Origin: Emticicia aquatilis
GTDB taxonomy: Bacteria; Bacteroidota; Bacteroidia; Cytophagales; Spirosomataceae
Length of the DNA: 64,000 nucleotides
Direction of reading: 5' to 3'
Assembly: GCF_014644295.1 (NCBI RefSeq)
Contig: NZ_BMKK01000011.1
Location: 62,001-126,000 of the forward strand
Position numbers and translations under genes: made by a program. Shown piece after piece: positions 16,952 through 27,500 of this stretch (its first letter is position 1; every line of letters begins with the position of its first letter). The notes under the pieces were generated by a model. That model did not search any database, was not told where the DNA came from, and was given only the letters and a program-made list of their open reading frames with translations.

Positions 16952-18181
16952 ATGGCATTTTTCTCTCAAATTTGTCTTTATAACCCAATATTTCAAATCG
17001 TGACTTCATCCTCAAAACGCCCAACCTATTTCTTAATCGTATTGGTTTTTGCCCAATTTGCAGGAACAACCCTTTGGCTGTCAGGGAATGCCGTATCTGC
17101 TCAAATCGAAGCCGAGTTGGGTGTAAAACTGGGCGGTTGGCTAACATCAACTGTTCAACTGGGGTTTATTTTGGGTACGCTACTCAATGCCATTTTTGCA
17201 GTGCCTGAGCGAGTGCTAAGTTCGAGGTTGTTTCTGTTTTCAGCAGTTTTTGGGGCTTTAGCTAATATCAGCATTGCAGCGTTTCCGCTGAATGTGCCAT
17301 TGGTTTTGATAAGTAGGTTGTTTACTGGGCTTTTTCTGGCAGGAATTTACCCAATCGGGATGAAAATAGCCGCTGATTGGTATGGCAAGGATTTAGGTCG
17401 AGCAATGGGCTATTTGGTGGGAGCTTTGGTGCTGGGTAAATCATTTCCGTATTTGCTGAAAGGCATTAGTTTTGAGTTACCGTGGAAAGAGTTTTTGTTT
17501 TTAATAAGCCTCGTTTCTCTCATTGGTGGGGGGGGACTTTGGTTATTACTGCCAGACAAACCTTTGCCATTGCAACATAATCAGTTTTCTATCAAGGCAT
17601 TAACCGTAATATTTAAGATTCCAAAATTACGTGCAGCTGCCTTTGGGTATTTTGGCCACATGTGGGAATTATATGCTTTTTGGGCATTTCTGCCTGCAAT
17701 TTGGAAGGTTTATCTACATTTTCATACAGAGTATAATTTTAATGTACCAATTGCTACTTTTATTATCATCGTAGTTGGGTTTCTTGGTTGTTGGCTCGGT
17801 GGACTTCTGGCAATTAGAATTGGGAGTGGAAAAGTTGCCTTGTTTCAGTTAGCAATCTCACTTATTTGTTGTTTTATTTTACCCTTTGGAACGAAGTTTC
17901 CCTTACCAATTTTCTCAATCCTAATGCTCGTTTGGGGCATTACGGTTGTGGGCGATTCTCCGCAATTTTCTACATTAGTTTCAAGATTTGCCTTGGTTGA
18001 GCGTCGTGGCAGTATCATTACGCTCGTTACGAGTATTGGCTTTGCCATTACTATTTTTTCTATTCAACTAATTGATTTTCTGCTGAAGTACTTCTCTAAT
18101 GATTTACGAATCTTTTGGGTACTTTGTCTTGGGCCTGTCTTGGGCTTGCTGACAAGCTACAAAAGGCTTTTCAATGAATAA
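16952..18181 (+). CDS. MFS transporter
   Basis: 409 aa with 12 predicted TM helices (AQFAGTTLWLSGNAVSAQIE, then WLTSTVQLGFILGTLLNAIF). It is an inner-membrane secondary transporter of the major facilitator superfamily, substrate unknown. In the CynX/NarK-like style an acidic/aromatic first loop precedes TM2. The first 16 residues look atypical, and a GTG at 17000 (beginning VTSSSKRPTYFLIVLVF) is an alternative start giving 393 aa. It is divergent from the frameshifted Crp/Fnr gene. Confidence 0.85.
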   Translation: MAFFSQICLYNPIFQIVTSSSKRPTYFLIVLVFAQFAGTTLWLSGNAVSAQIEAELGVKLGGWLTSTVQLGFILGTLLNAIFAVPERVLSSRLFLFSAVFGALANISIAAFPLNVPLVLISRLFTGLFLAGIYPIGMKIAADWYGKDLGRAMGYLVGALVLGKSFPYLLKGISFELPWKEFLFLISLVSLIGGGGLWLLLPDKPLPLQHNQFSIKALTVIFKIPKLRAAAFGYFGHMWELYAFWAFLPAIWKVYLHFHTEYNFNVPIATFIIIVVGFLGCWLGGLLAIRIGSGKVALFQLAISLICCFILPFGTKFPLPIFSILMLVWGITVVGDSPQFSTLVSRFALVERRGSIITLVTSIGFAITIFSIQLIDFLLKYFSNDLRIFWVLCLGPVLGLLTSYKRLFNE

Positions 18182-18233
18182 ATTACTATTTTTTGTTGAA
18201 AAATTGTAGCTTTGGTGATGCCAAATATTTACC

Positions 18234-19484
18234 ATGAAAAAGTTACTTTTCTTTTTGTTGTTTTTATCTTTTTATTCAGTAAAAGCACAAATACAGATTA
18301 ACTATCAAGATAACTCCCCAAAAATTGATGGCGAGCTAAATGATTGGCCGTCCGTCAATTATTCGTTTAAGCAAACTTCTCATCAAGTAAAATCGCCTAA
18401 TGTGCTTCGCTATGATTTTGGTTTTGATGAAACATATCTTTATGGCGTTTTTCAAATAAAAGATAAACAACTTACCGACCTTGCCAAAGATAAAAACGGT
18501 AGCCCACGACTCACATTTAATGATGGAATTGAGTTTTATATCGATACCCAAAATAATAGTAAAACCGTAATGGATGATGATGATTATCAATTGATTATGG
18601 ATTTTATGGGGAATCTGACGGTGTTTCGTGGAGGGGATAAATACCTCTTGAAAGTGGAAGATTATAAAGTGCCTAAAGATACCGTTACTAATCATTTTAT
18701 TATGGATTTGGCCACAAGGTTTGAAGGTACTACTAATAACGAAGCTGATATTGACTCGGGCTATGTGATAGAATTTAGGATTTCGTGGGCCGCATTGGGT
18801 ATTCGCCCACACGAAGGGCAAACTTTCAAGATTGATGTGTGTATAAATGATGCTGATGAGTATCTCGATATCAGACCTCTGAGTGAAGAAGACATGATTC
18901 CAAATTATGCTTTTGAGAGTATCAATAAAAAAACTGACTTTGGCTTTCCGAATAATTGGACAGCTACTTCCTTGCAAGGCTCAGCCTCGGTTTGGAAACA
19001 GGTGAGAAAGTTTTTTGAAAAGCAGTTTTGGATAGTTGTTCTTATTGTTTTTTTACTATTTATGGTATTGATAGTAAGGATTTTACGTAATCGGAAAGAG
19101 GTGGTTACAGTGCAAGAAAAAGTCTTTCAAGTGATTGGCGGAAACGAATATGTAGCCACAGATTCATTTCAGTCGAGAGCAACTAACTTTATCTTGAAAA
19201 ATTTAGAAAAAGAGATTTTACCAACTAATCTTGCCGAGAACCTAAACGTTAGCCTAAGACAACTACAAAGACAATTTAAAGAAGAAACTAATGCAACACC
19301 CACTGATTTTATCCGAAAAGTAAAACTCGAAGAAGCTGCTAAAAGATTAGTTTTGGGCAATCAGACAATCTCCGAAATTGCCTATTCGGTTGGTTTTTCC
19401 GACCCTGCTTACTTTTCGAGAATCTTCAAGAAATATTTCGATAAAACTCCCTCTGAATTTCAAGAAAATGCTCAAAAAACATAG
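18234..19484 (+). CDS. Membrane-spanning sensor: periplasmic CBM9-like domain, TM, AraC-type HTH
   Basis: 416 aa. A signal peptide (to about residue 19, VKAQ) is followed by residues 25-240 resembling family-9 carbohydrate-binding modules of the sugar-binding type: PKIDGELNDWPSV, YLYGVFQIKDKQL, DGIEFYIDTQNN and YVIEFRISWAALGIRP. A single TM lies at about 262-283 (FWIVVLIVFLLFMVLIVRIL). The cytoplasmic end carries two AraC helix-turn-helix motifs (LAENLNVSLRQLQRQFKEE and ISEIAYSVGFSDPAYFSRIF). It has no kinase or receiver. It would sense a glycan in the periplasm and bind DNA directly, ToxR-style. It sits 96 bp upstream of a pectate lyase, its likely target. Confidence 0.85.
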   Translation: MKKLLFFLLFLSFYSVKAQIQINYQDNSPKIDGELNDWPSVNYSFKQTSHQVKSPNVLRYDFGFDETYLYGVFQIKDKQLTDLAKDKNGSPRLTFNDGIEFYIDTQNNSKTVMDDDDYQLIMDFMGNLTVFRGGDKYLLKVEDYKVPKDTVTNHFIMDLATRFEGTTNNEADIDSGYVIEFRISWAALGIRPHEGQTFKIDVCINDADEYLDIRPLSEEDMIPNYAFESINKKTDFGFPNNWTATSLQGSASVWKQVRKFFEKQFWIVVLIVFLLFMVLIVRILRNRKEVVTVQEKVFQVIGGNEYVATDSFQSRATNFILKNLEKEILPTNLAENLNVSLRQLQRQFKEETNATPTDFIRKVKLEEAAKRLVLGNQTISEIAYSVGFSDPAYFSRIFKKYFDKTPSEFQENAQKT

Positions 19485-19580
19485 TTTGGCGTAATTGTAC
19501 AAGCAATTGTCGCTTTTGTGAAAGACTTTTTTGTGAAGGCGTGCCAATTTCGTGGTCGAAAACTCAATCATTTACAAGTC

Positions 19581-21308
19581 ATGAAAAACCTCTTTTTTCT
19601 TTTACTGATTGTTATACAAATAAGTTGTTATGGACAAACAATTCCTGCATTTCCTGGAGCCGAGGGCTTCGGTGCAAATGCCACAGGTGGGCGTGGTGGA
19701 AGTGTTTATTATGTAACAAATCTCAACTGTTCGGGCATGGGTTCGTTGCAATACGGACTCAATCAGTCGGGAGCAAAGTATATTTTGTTTAAAGTAAGTG
19801 GCGTGATTCCGTGTGCCGCTGAGGTTTTTAAAGGTGATGTAACGATAGCTGGGCAAACTTCGCCCGCTGGAATTATTGTGAGGGGAATCATTCTTGATGA
19901 AATCTATGAACAAAATACCGTTTCCAGAAATGTGATTATCAGACATCTACGTTCAAGACCGAAGCCCACACAAACCTTACCCAATCAGGGTTATGTACTC
20001 GATGATGGCCTTCGGCTCGATGGGGCAAGCAATGTGATTGTTGACCATTGCTCGTTTGCAAATGCCATTGATGAAAGTGTGCAGATTTCCCATTCTCGCA
20101 ATATTACGGTTCAAAATTGTATGCTTTCCGAAACACTGGGCGAGCATTTCAATTTAGGGGGAATGTTGCTCAATTATTCAGTGACCAATCACCAGCAAGA
20201 TAATATCAGTATTCACCATAATGTTTGGAATCGGATTGGGGGGCGTTTTCCCGAAATTTCTTGCGAGTCGCCTTATTGCAGTTCAAATCCGCTCAATATC
20301 GAAATCACTTCTAATTTATTTTGGGACCAGCAGATTCAGACGTGGTACAACTCTTGTACTACGGGTGGTAGCGATTGCAAAAACTTTAGATTGAACATGA
20401 ATTTTACGAATAATTATTCGGTTGTTCGTAATGCTTATAATGGGCCATTGGCATCGGCCGATTTTCTGAATAATGCCAATAACAAACTGTATGTTTCGGG
20501 AAATAAGATGAACCGATATAATCAATATGCTGACTATCAGTTGTTTTATTGCTGCGATGATTTCAATCAAAATGTTCCAAATACTAATTTTGGTTCAGCA
20601 CAAAAGCTGAGTACTCGCAATATATTTCCACTTATTTCGCCAACGTCGGCTACTGAATTAAGAGAATATGCTACTAAAAAAGTAGGAGCGTTCCCCCGTG
20701 ACCCGATGGATAGAAGGTTATTTTCTCCAATCGTGCAGAATGTGATAAACCCGCAGCCAATCAACGGTACAGACTATTTCAATGATGCGTTTCAGTTAGA
20801 TTTTACGACTCAGCCAGTCGCTCCAACCGATACTGACAATGATGGAATGCCCGATGCTTGGGAAACTGCCAATGGTCTGAATCCGAATACTCAAGACCAC
20901 AACGGTACACAACTTTCAAAGAAATTTACAGGTATAGAGGGCTACACAAATTTGGAATGCTACCTCAATGAACTTTCTGATAAATTGGTGGGTAGCACAA
21001 GTATTATCATTTCACCGTCATCAACTACCATCACGAGCATTGAACTAAACTCTACGGAGAGATTTTCGGCCAGTGTTAGCCCGAATCCTGCTGATATGGG
21101 CATTAAAATTAAAGTAAACGGACACTTGGGAAATACTTGGCGATTTGAATTATTTGATGCTTTAGGCCGAGTAATTGCGGAAGAAAATAATATTTCAAGT
21201 CTCGAAAAAGACTTTTCATTACCCCGATTGATTCAGAGTGGCACTTATTTTGTCCGCATTTATTTGTCCGACACAATCATTAATCAAAAATTGTTAGTTA
21301 TAAAATAA
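19581..21308 (+). CDS. Secreted pectate lyase (PL1-like) with T9SS sorting domain
   Basis: About 575 aa from the ATG at 19581, which starts a clean signal peptide ending SCYGQ. An in-frame upstream start would add 21 unrelated residues. The N-terminal PAFPGAEGFGANATGGRGG is the hallmark of PL1-type pectate lyases. A right-handed beta-helix follows with the conserved NVIVDHCSFANAIDESVQI. Then comes a calcium-binding DTDNDGMPDAWE repeat. The C-terminal about 80 residues are a type A T9SS sorting domain (VSPNPADMGIKIKV, LFDALGRVI and SGTYFVRI). It cleaves pectate by beta-elimination at the cell surface or outside. It is likely controlled by the upstream membrane AraC sensor. Confidence 0.92.
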   Translation: MKNLFFLLLIVIQISCYGQTIPAFPGAEGFGANATGGRGGSVYYVTNLNCSGMGSLQYGLNQSGAKYILFKVSGVIPCAAEVFKGDVTIAGQTSPAGIIVRGIILDEIYEQNTVSRNVIIRHLRSRPKPTQTLPNQGYVLDDGLRLDGASNVIVDHCSFANAIDESVQISHSRNITVQNCMLSETLGEHFNLGGMLLNYSVTNHQQDNISIHHNVWNRIGGRFPEISCESPYCSSNPLNIEITSNLFWDQQIQTWYNSCTTGGSDCKNFRLNMNFTNNYSVVRNAYNGPLASADFLNNANNKLYVSGNKMNRYNQYADYQLFYCCDDFNQNVPNTNFGSAQKLSTRNIFPLISPTSATELREYATKKVGAFPRDPMDRRLFSPIVQNVINPQPINGTDYFNDAFQLDFTTQPVAPTDTDNDGMPDAWETANGLNPNTQDHNGTQLSKKFTGIEGYTNLECYLNELSDKLVGSTSIIISPSSTTITSIELNSTERFSASVSPNPADMGIKIKVNGHLGNTWRFELFDALGRVIAEENNISSLEKDFSLPRLIQSGTYFVRIYLSDTIINQKLLVIK

Positions 21309-21371
21309 GTAGATTGTAAGTAAAGAAAAATATAGTTTTTAGAGTTTTAAGTGATTTAACAGTGAAAAAAA

Positions 21372-22331
21372 ATGCTAAATTTGCTTAAAAATCCTCATCT
21401 TTGCGAACAAACGAATTACTTTTCCTTGAAACGAATCATTAAATTTCTCCAAAGCATTTACTTATGGGACACTACCGTCTCGCTGTATCATGTACTTAAA
21501 ATCCTTTGGAAAAAAATCATCACTTTCGATATTGACCAGCGTGCCGCTTCGGTTTCTTATAGTTTTTTGTTGGCGGTTTTTCCTGGGGTTATCTTTTTAT
21601 TTACGCTTATTCCTTTTGTGCCGATTGAAAATCTCGATGTCTTAATCATGAATTTCTTGCGTGATGCCATGCCGCGGGGAATTTATGAAAATACCTCGAA
21701 TACGATTCAGGATATTGTAAGTCGCCGACGCAGTGATGTGCTTTCGTTTGGTTTTTTCTTTACGGTTTTTGCCGCAACCAATGGCATGATGGCCCTCATG
21801 CGGGCTTTCAATATGGCCTTGCAAGTACGTGAAAAACGTAGTTATCTAAAAGCTCGTTTCATCGCATTATTCCTGACTTTGCTGTTAATTGTAGTTTTGA
21901 TTTCGGCCATTTTGGTCTTAATTGTCGGTACAATTATCATTGATTTTCTTTTCAGTAAAGGGCTTCTCAACGAAAACTTCAACTTCTATTTGTTGCAAAT
22001 TGTACGTTATGGTGGTATCTTTCTTATTTTCTATTTGGGTATTTGTGCCATTTATTACTTTGCTCCAGCGGTTCATAAACGCCTGAGATTCTTTAATTTT
22101 GGTGCGTTGATTTCTTCGGTTTTGGGTATTTTAGTTACTAACCTTTTTTCATTTTATTTAGCCAATTTCAACTCCTATAACAAACTTTATGGTTCAATAG
22201 GCACATTAATTGCCCTTATGGTTTGGATTTATCTTATTGCCTTGATTCTGATTTTGGGCTTTGAAATAAACATTTCGGTACGTGATGCGTTGATTGTGCA
22301 TGGAGCAAAAGTGGAAGATAAAAAAGAATGA
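21372..22331 (+). CDS. YihY/BrkB family membrane protein
   Basis: 319 aa inner-membrane protein with about six TM helices. Family features are DQRAASVSYSFLLAVFPGVIFLF near residue 55, RAFNMALQVREKRSYLKARF, and the C-terminal YKLYGSIGTLIALMVWIYL followed by LILGFEIN. The biochemical role of the family is not settled; export-type functions have been proposed. The gene stands alone on the plus strand between pectate lyase and Uma2, with no operon clues. Confidence 0.88.
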   Translation: MLNLLKNPHLCEQTNYFSLKRIIKFLQSIYLWDTTVSLYHVLKILWKKIITFDIDQRAASVSYSFLLAVFPGVIFLFTLIPFVPIENLDVLIMNFLRDAMPRGIYENTSNTIQDIVSRRRSDVLSFGFFFTVFAATNGMMALMRAFNMALQVREKRSYLKARFIALFLTLLLIVVLISAILVLIVGTIIIDFLFSKGLLNENFNFYLLQIVRYGGIFLIFYLGICAIYYFAPAVHKRLRFFNFGALISSVLGILVTNLFSFYLANFNSYNKLYGSIGTLIALMVWIYLIALILILGFEINISVRDALIVHGAKVEDKKE

Positions 22332-22359
22332 CTTCAATGAATTGTTTCTGATAAATTTC

Positions 22360-22367
22360 TATATTTG
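22360..22367 (+). promoter_or_regulatory. -7 box for the Uma2 gene
   Basis: TATATTTG matches TAnnTTTG, 18 bp before the ATG at 22385. A TTG at 22342-22344 is 15 bp further upstream, slightly short for a -33 element. Confidence 0.5.
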
Positions 22368-22384
22368 ATAAAAAAACGAATACT

Positions 22385-23011
22385 ATGGTAGTTGCTAAAA
22401 GCCTTCAAGAAACCATCATTGAACAGTTAAAGACAAACGAGCTGGTAAGTATTCCTGCTTCGGAAGAAGACTATTTATCAATTGCTTCTACTCTACCTTT
22501 TAAAGTAGAATACCACGCAAACGAAATCATTACTATGGGATTAGCTTCTTATTGGCACGAAACACTTGTTTCGACATTTATTGGTATATTTTATAATTTA
22601 TTCTCAAACAGAGATGAGTTGAATATTTTAGCCAGTAACTCAGGTGTACAAATACCTAAATTTGAAGGAGGATTTTATATGCCCGATGTAATGATTATTA
22701 AAGACGAGCCTGTTTTTAAAGAGAACTCTAATGCTATTATTACGAACCCTTATATTATTGTTGAGGTACTTTCGCCCGCTACTTCTACGTTTGATGTAGA
22801 ATATAAACTTCCCGAATACAAACACTTAGACAGCCTTCAACAAATTATCTATGTAAGTCCGAAGAAAGTGCTGGTTTCTACTTATACTCGTTCCGAAAAT
22901 CCTAATATTTGGCTCAATCAAGATTTTCATAGTTTAGAAGATTTTTTCGTTGTAGAAGGTTTAAATGTCTCATTATCAGATGTTTACAAGAAAATAAAGT
23001 TTGAAAAGTAA
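22385..23011 (+). CDS. Uma2 family endonuclease-like protein
   Basis: 208 aa. PD-(D/E)xK nuclease-fold residues are visible as FYMPDVMIIKDEP and PYIIVEVLSPATSTFDVEYKLPEYKHL. This is the Uma2/DUF820 arrangement, best known in cyanobacteria and often found as scattered paralogues. Nuclease activity is inferred from the fold; the physiological role is unknown. It has its own promoter box and ends in a perfect bidirectional terminator shared with SusD. Confidence 0.85.
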   Translation: MVVAKSLQETIIEQLKTNELVSIPASEEDYLSIASTLPFKVEYHANEIITMGLASYWHETLVSTFIGIFYNLFSNRDELNILASNSGVQIPKFEGGFYMPDVMIIKDEPVFKENSNAIITNPYIIVEVLSPATSTFDVEYKLPEYKHLDSLQQIIYVSPKKVLVSTYTRSENPNIWLNQDFHSLEDFFVVEGLNVSLSDVYKKIKFEK

Positions 23012-23016
23012 TTTTC

Positions 23017-23070
23017 AACCAAACAAAAAGAGTCCGTAAACATTTGCTTACGGACTCTTTTTGTTTGGTT
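23017..23070. terminator. Bidirectional terminator between Uma2 and SusD
   Basis: Perfect 23-bp inverted repeat with an 8-nt loop (23040-23047). The core AGAGTCCGTAA/TTACGGACTCT is flanked by A- and T-runs on both sides, so it works for both converging genes. Confidence 0.9.
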
Positions 23071-23080
23071 ATACAAAATC

Positions 23081-24565
23081 TTATAATGGATTCTGTATGA
23101 TTGCTGGGTTTGACTGAATTTCTCTTAATGGAAACAAAAACTCCCATTGCTTATCACCAGCAGGAACATCATATAATACTGCTACTGAAGCAATTTGATT
23201 AGTTCCGTTTCTGTTCAAAGGCTGATTTAATCTTTTCAAATCAGTAAATCTTACACCTTCTCCCCACATTTCAACTCTTCTATGAAACAAAATTTCATCA
23301 ATTAACGCTGTGCCTGTTGCTGTTGAGAGTTTATAACCAGTATCACGTTTGCTTATCAAATCGAATAATACTTTTGCGGCCTCTGCATTATTACCTAAAC
23401 GTGCTTTTGCTTCTGCTTCTATTAAGTACATTTCGGCAACTCTCATATATGGTACATCGCCCATTGCTGATGTTGAAGGTGTACCTGGAAGTCTGAATTT
23501 TTGGTTCAAATATGGCACTCTTACACCACCCGTGGGTACAATTGAGTTAGCTGCAGTAGGAGTTTTTACCCACATTTTTGAACGAACATCAGTCGCAGGA
23601 ATCTTATCATAAAGCAAATTATTAATTACTTTAGGGTAAGTTCTGATTACAGTGGAGTTATAATTACAAGAAATATATGAGTGGTAACCGCCAAAAAACT
23701 CTGATTGGTCTTCAAGGTGGTCAAAACCCCACATCCATTCTGGGTTTGTAATATCATAAAATCCTTCTTGGTATTGAGCTGCTGTCATAATACTTGAGCC
23801 TGTACTACGTGCTTCTGCTGCAAATTTTGCGGCATCAGCCCATCTTTGTTGCGTTAATGCAACTCTTGCTAAGAAACCTTTTACAACTTCAAGATTGATA
23901 TGTGATTTAAAGTTTCTTGCTGATTTCAATAAAGAAGCTGCATCCGTAAGGTCTTTGTTGATTTGTGTATAAACATCTTCAACTGTTGCTCTTGGAAGGC
24001 CTTCAGTTGTTGGTGTAAGCACCAACGGCACACCTAATTGAGCATTTGGTTTTGCGGTAGCATCATAACGTTTGCCATATAACTGTACCAAATTAAAATA
24101 TGCCCAACCTCTTAACGCCAACGCTTCTCCTTTTACTTGGTCTCTTTCGGCTTGTGTTCCTATGGCATTATCAATATTGGCAATTCCAACATTAGCATTT
24201 CCTATGACTCTATAATATAATTCATAAGGGAAACGAGCCATTGTTCCGACATCTGACCTATGGCTTGTCCATCTTGTTTCGGCCACGTGCCAGCTTGCAG
24301 CTGTTGTACCGATTATCATATCTTCACCCATGTGGTCTAAGATAATCATCATTGCAGGGTGTCCTGAATGTCCTTGTGAAGCAAGGTATCTATATATCAT
24401 CGAACGGTAAATCCCATTAATTGCTGCGGCAGCATTTTTGGTCGTAGCATAGGCCGAGCCAGCATCAACGCTTTCGGTAGGAACTGTGTCAAGGTATGTT
24501 TTTTCGCATGAGATGGAAACCATGCTCAAAACTATAGCGAATAAAATTATTAATCTTTTTTTCAT
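23081..24565 (-). CDS. SusD/RagB family nutrient-binding lipoprotein
   Basis: About 494 aa from the ATG at 24565; a TTG four codons earlier is less likely. A lipoprotein signal ends SMVSISC, so the protein should be tethered to the outer membrane. The N-terminal YLDTVPTESV, the TPR-like helical body (LALRGWAYFNLVQLYGKRYD) and the C-terminal RVEMWGEGVRFTDLKRL are typical. It caps the SusC channel and binds the glycan or peptide substrate. It follows susC by 12 bp. No polysaccharidase lies in the same operon, so substrate is not assigned. Confidence 0.93.
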   Translation of the reverse strand: MKKRLIILFAIVLSMVSISCEKTYLDTVPTESVDAGSAYATTKNAAAAINGIYRSMIYRYLASQGHSGHPAMMIILDHMGEDMIIGTTAASWHVAETRWTSHRSDVGTMARFPYELYYRVIGNANVGIANIDNAIGTQAERDQVKGEALALRGWAYFNLVQLYGKRYDATAKPNAQLGVPLVLTPTTEGLPRATVEDVYTQINKDLTDAASLLKSARNFKSHINLEVVKGFLARVALTQQRWADAAKFAAEARSTGSSIMTAAQYQEGFYDITNPEWMWGFDHLEDQSEFFGGYHSYISCNYNSTVIRTYPKVINNLLYDKIPATDVRSKMWVKTPTAANSIVPTGGVRVPYLNQKFRLPGTPSTSAMGDVPYMRVAEMYLIEAEAKARLGNNAEAAKVLFDLISKRDTGYKLSTATGTALIDEILFHRRVEMWGEGVRFTDLKRLNQPLNRNGTNQIASVAVLYDVPAGDKQWEFLFPLREIQSNPAIIQNPL

Positions 24566-24577
24566 TGTTAATATCAA

Positions 24578-27500
24578 TTAAAGTGAAAATGAAACACCTA
24601 ATACTATTGATTTAGCAGGGCTAAAAGCGTTGCTTGTTACGCCATCGAAGTTTTGTTGAACGTTCATACCTTTTCTGCGAGAGAGAATAATGAAGTTTTC
24701 AGCACTTGCATAAATCTGGGCATTTTCTAAAAATACTTTTTTAGCTGCTCTATTTGGTATAGCATACGCTAAAGTTACAGTACGTACGTTTAGGTAGCTT
24801 GCATCAATTAACCAACGGTCAGAAGCAGCATCGAAATCAGCAGTACGGCCAGCATCCATTCTTGGTACATTCGTGATATCGCCAGGTTTTTGCCATCTGT
24901 TCATAATATCTACGTGTTTAGCATTATTATAGCCAGCACCCATCAAACTTGCATAGGCACCATCATAAGTTTTGCCACCTAATTGATAAATAGCTAAAGC
25001 CGATAATGAAAATCCTTTATACTTAAAAGTATTGGTAATAGCACCACTAATTAAAGGAATAGATGAGCCATTATAATGGAAACGAGCATTACTTACACTA
25101 TTGGTAAGGGTATCACCTGTTTCTGTGATACGTGAGTTGGCAGGTACATAATTGATAGCTCTATATTCTACTACGCCTGTTTCAGGGTTTATACCTTTGT
25201 ATTCTCTCAACCAATAATCAAAAATTGAAGAACCTTCTTTCAATTTTTTAGTCCCACTAATAATCTCTTTACTTGCATCAGGCATTTTTGTGATTTGGTT
25301 TTTCAATTTAGTTGCATTCAAATTGATATTCCACGAAAAGTCCTTGTTTCTTACGAGGGCAATATCTAATTCAAGTTCAACACCTTTATTAAACATCGTA
25401 CCAATATTACGAGTTTGAGTAATGATACCTGCCGAAAGTGGTAAAGGCACATCAAAAATTAAGTTACTTGAGCGTCTATCAAAATACTCGATTGTACCAT
25501 TGATACGGTTTTTTAATAAACCAAATTCTAATGCTATGTCAAAGGCATTGCTCGACTCCCACTCAAGCTCTTTATTTCCAAGACTTGATTGCAAAATACC
25601 CGCTTCGGTTGCATTATTATCACCCAAAGTATATAGTGGCTGCCAAGCATAACGGCTAATGTCTCCGTCATTACCCGTTTGTCCGTACGAGCTTCTAAGT
25701 TTCAAATTACTAATAAATGTGAGTTCCTTAATAAATGCTTCTTGGTCTAAACGCCAGGCTGCACTAACTGAGTAGAATGTACCCCAACGAGTGTCTTTAT
25801 AGAATTTACTTGAACCATCTCTTCGAGCAGAGAACGAAGCAAAGTATTTTTCATTAAAATCATAGTTGACTCTTGAAAAATAACCCTCTACTCTTCTATC
25901 TCTTCTACGAGAGTCGAGATTGGTAGTTGTAGTAAAGTTTAAGAGTTCAACGTTACCATCCAAAATCTGACCTGACCTCGAACCTCTAAGTCGATTATCT
26001 GTTTCATTATAGTTTTCATGACCAAGCAGTACGCCAATGCTATGACTACCAAGCGACTTATTGTAATTTAATAACTGCGAAAGGTTATAACTCGTAACAT
26101 TCTCAAATGTATGCGAAGCATTTCCTGATGGAGCAGCATCACCTACGATTGGGTTGCCATAAGTAATCGTGTTGATGTTTGTTAAATCTATGCCAAGGTT
26201 GGTAGTGAATTTAAAATCTTTCAAGAATGTAATATCAGCATATCCACGACCACCCAATACATTTCTACGGAAATAGTTTTGATTCAATAAAGTCTCAGCA
26301 AGCGAATGACGACCACCAAATACAGGTCTATTTGGCAAGCCAAAAGCACTTAAATTACCTATGTCATATCTTTTAGTGCCGTCTTCGTTGGTCAAAAATG
26401 AACCAGGGTTAGCAGGGTCAAAAGCATAAACAGGGTAGATTGGAGCCATACCTCTTGAGAAGAAGAATGGGTTTACAAATGATGTATTACCATCAGCATC
26501 TGCTTGATTTGATTTTGTGATTGTGGTCGAAAGATTCGAACCTACTTTAAACCAAGATTTTATTTGGTTGTTTACATTTAAACGAGCAGTGTAGCGGTCA
26601 TAATCAGAACGAATCAAAAAGCCTTTGTCTTTTAGGTATGATAATGAAAGGAAATAATCTGATTTTTCGGATGAACCAGAGAAGTTAATGTTGAGTTCAT
26701 CACGCACACCTTGTCGCACTAATGGCTTTTCCCAGTTCAAATCATCTGCACTATAAATCATAGTAGCACTCGGATTCAATTTACCATCAACACCAACTAA
26801 CTGAGCAATCGGCACATTAAATACATTATAGGTTGCACCAGTGGTTGTATTAGTACCAATTATTCCTGCTAAGTTAGCTGAAGCATTGGCACTGGCTGTT
26901 GCAAGTGCAATAGGGTTCGTTGCTCTGTAAGCAAAGCTATTACGGTTTGCTTCCCACATCAACGGATAATACTCTGCTGCTCCAACTCTTTCATATTCTT
27001 GTAAGCCTCTACTATTGAAGCCTTTTGTGAATTTTACACTGATGTTGTTTTTGCCTTTTGCACCTTTTTTCGTTGTTACCATCACAACACCGTTGGCAGC
27101 TCTCGCACCATAAAGGGCAGTAGAAGCAGCATCTTTCAAGACCGTAATCGTTTCGATGTCATCATTATTAAGGTTGGCGATACTTGCACTATAAGGTACG
27201 CCGTCAACAACATAAAGAGGGTCATTTGAAGAAGAAATAGAACCGAAACCCCTGATTCGGATAGCAGGAGCAGAGCCTGGCTGGCCACTACCCACAGTAG
27301 TCTGTACACCCGCCGAAACACCTGCAAGAGCTTGGCCGATGTTCGTAATAGGTCTTGGGCCTATTTTATCAGCACCAATTGTAGCTGCAGAACCTGTAAA
27401 TGAGGTCTTCTTTGCCGTACCAAACGTAGTTACAACTACTTCGCCTAAGGTTTCACTACTTGTCTCAAGGCTGACTTTGAGAGAGGTTTGATTACCAACT

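Noticed and set aside
18336-18977. 213-aa frame antisense to the CBM9-AraC sensor
   Set aside because: Fully inside a confidently identified gene, with no recognisable domain and no promoter.
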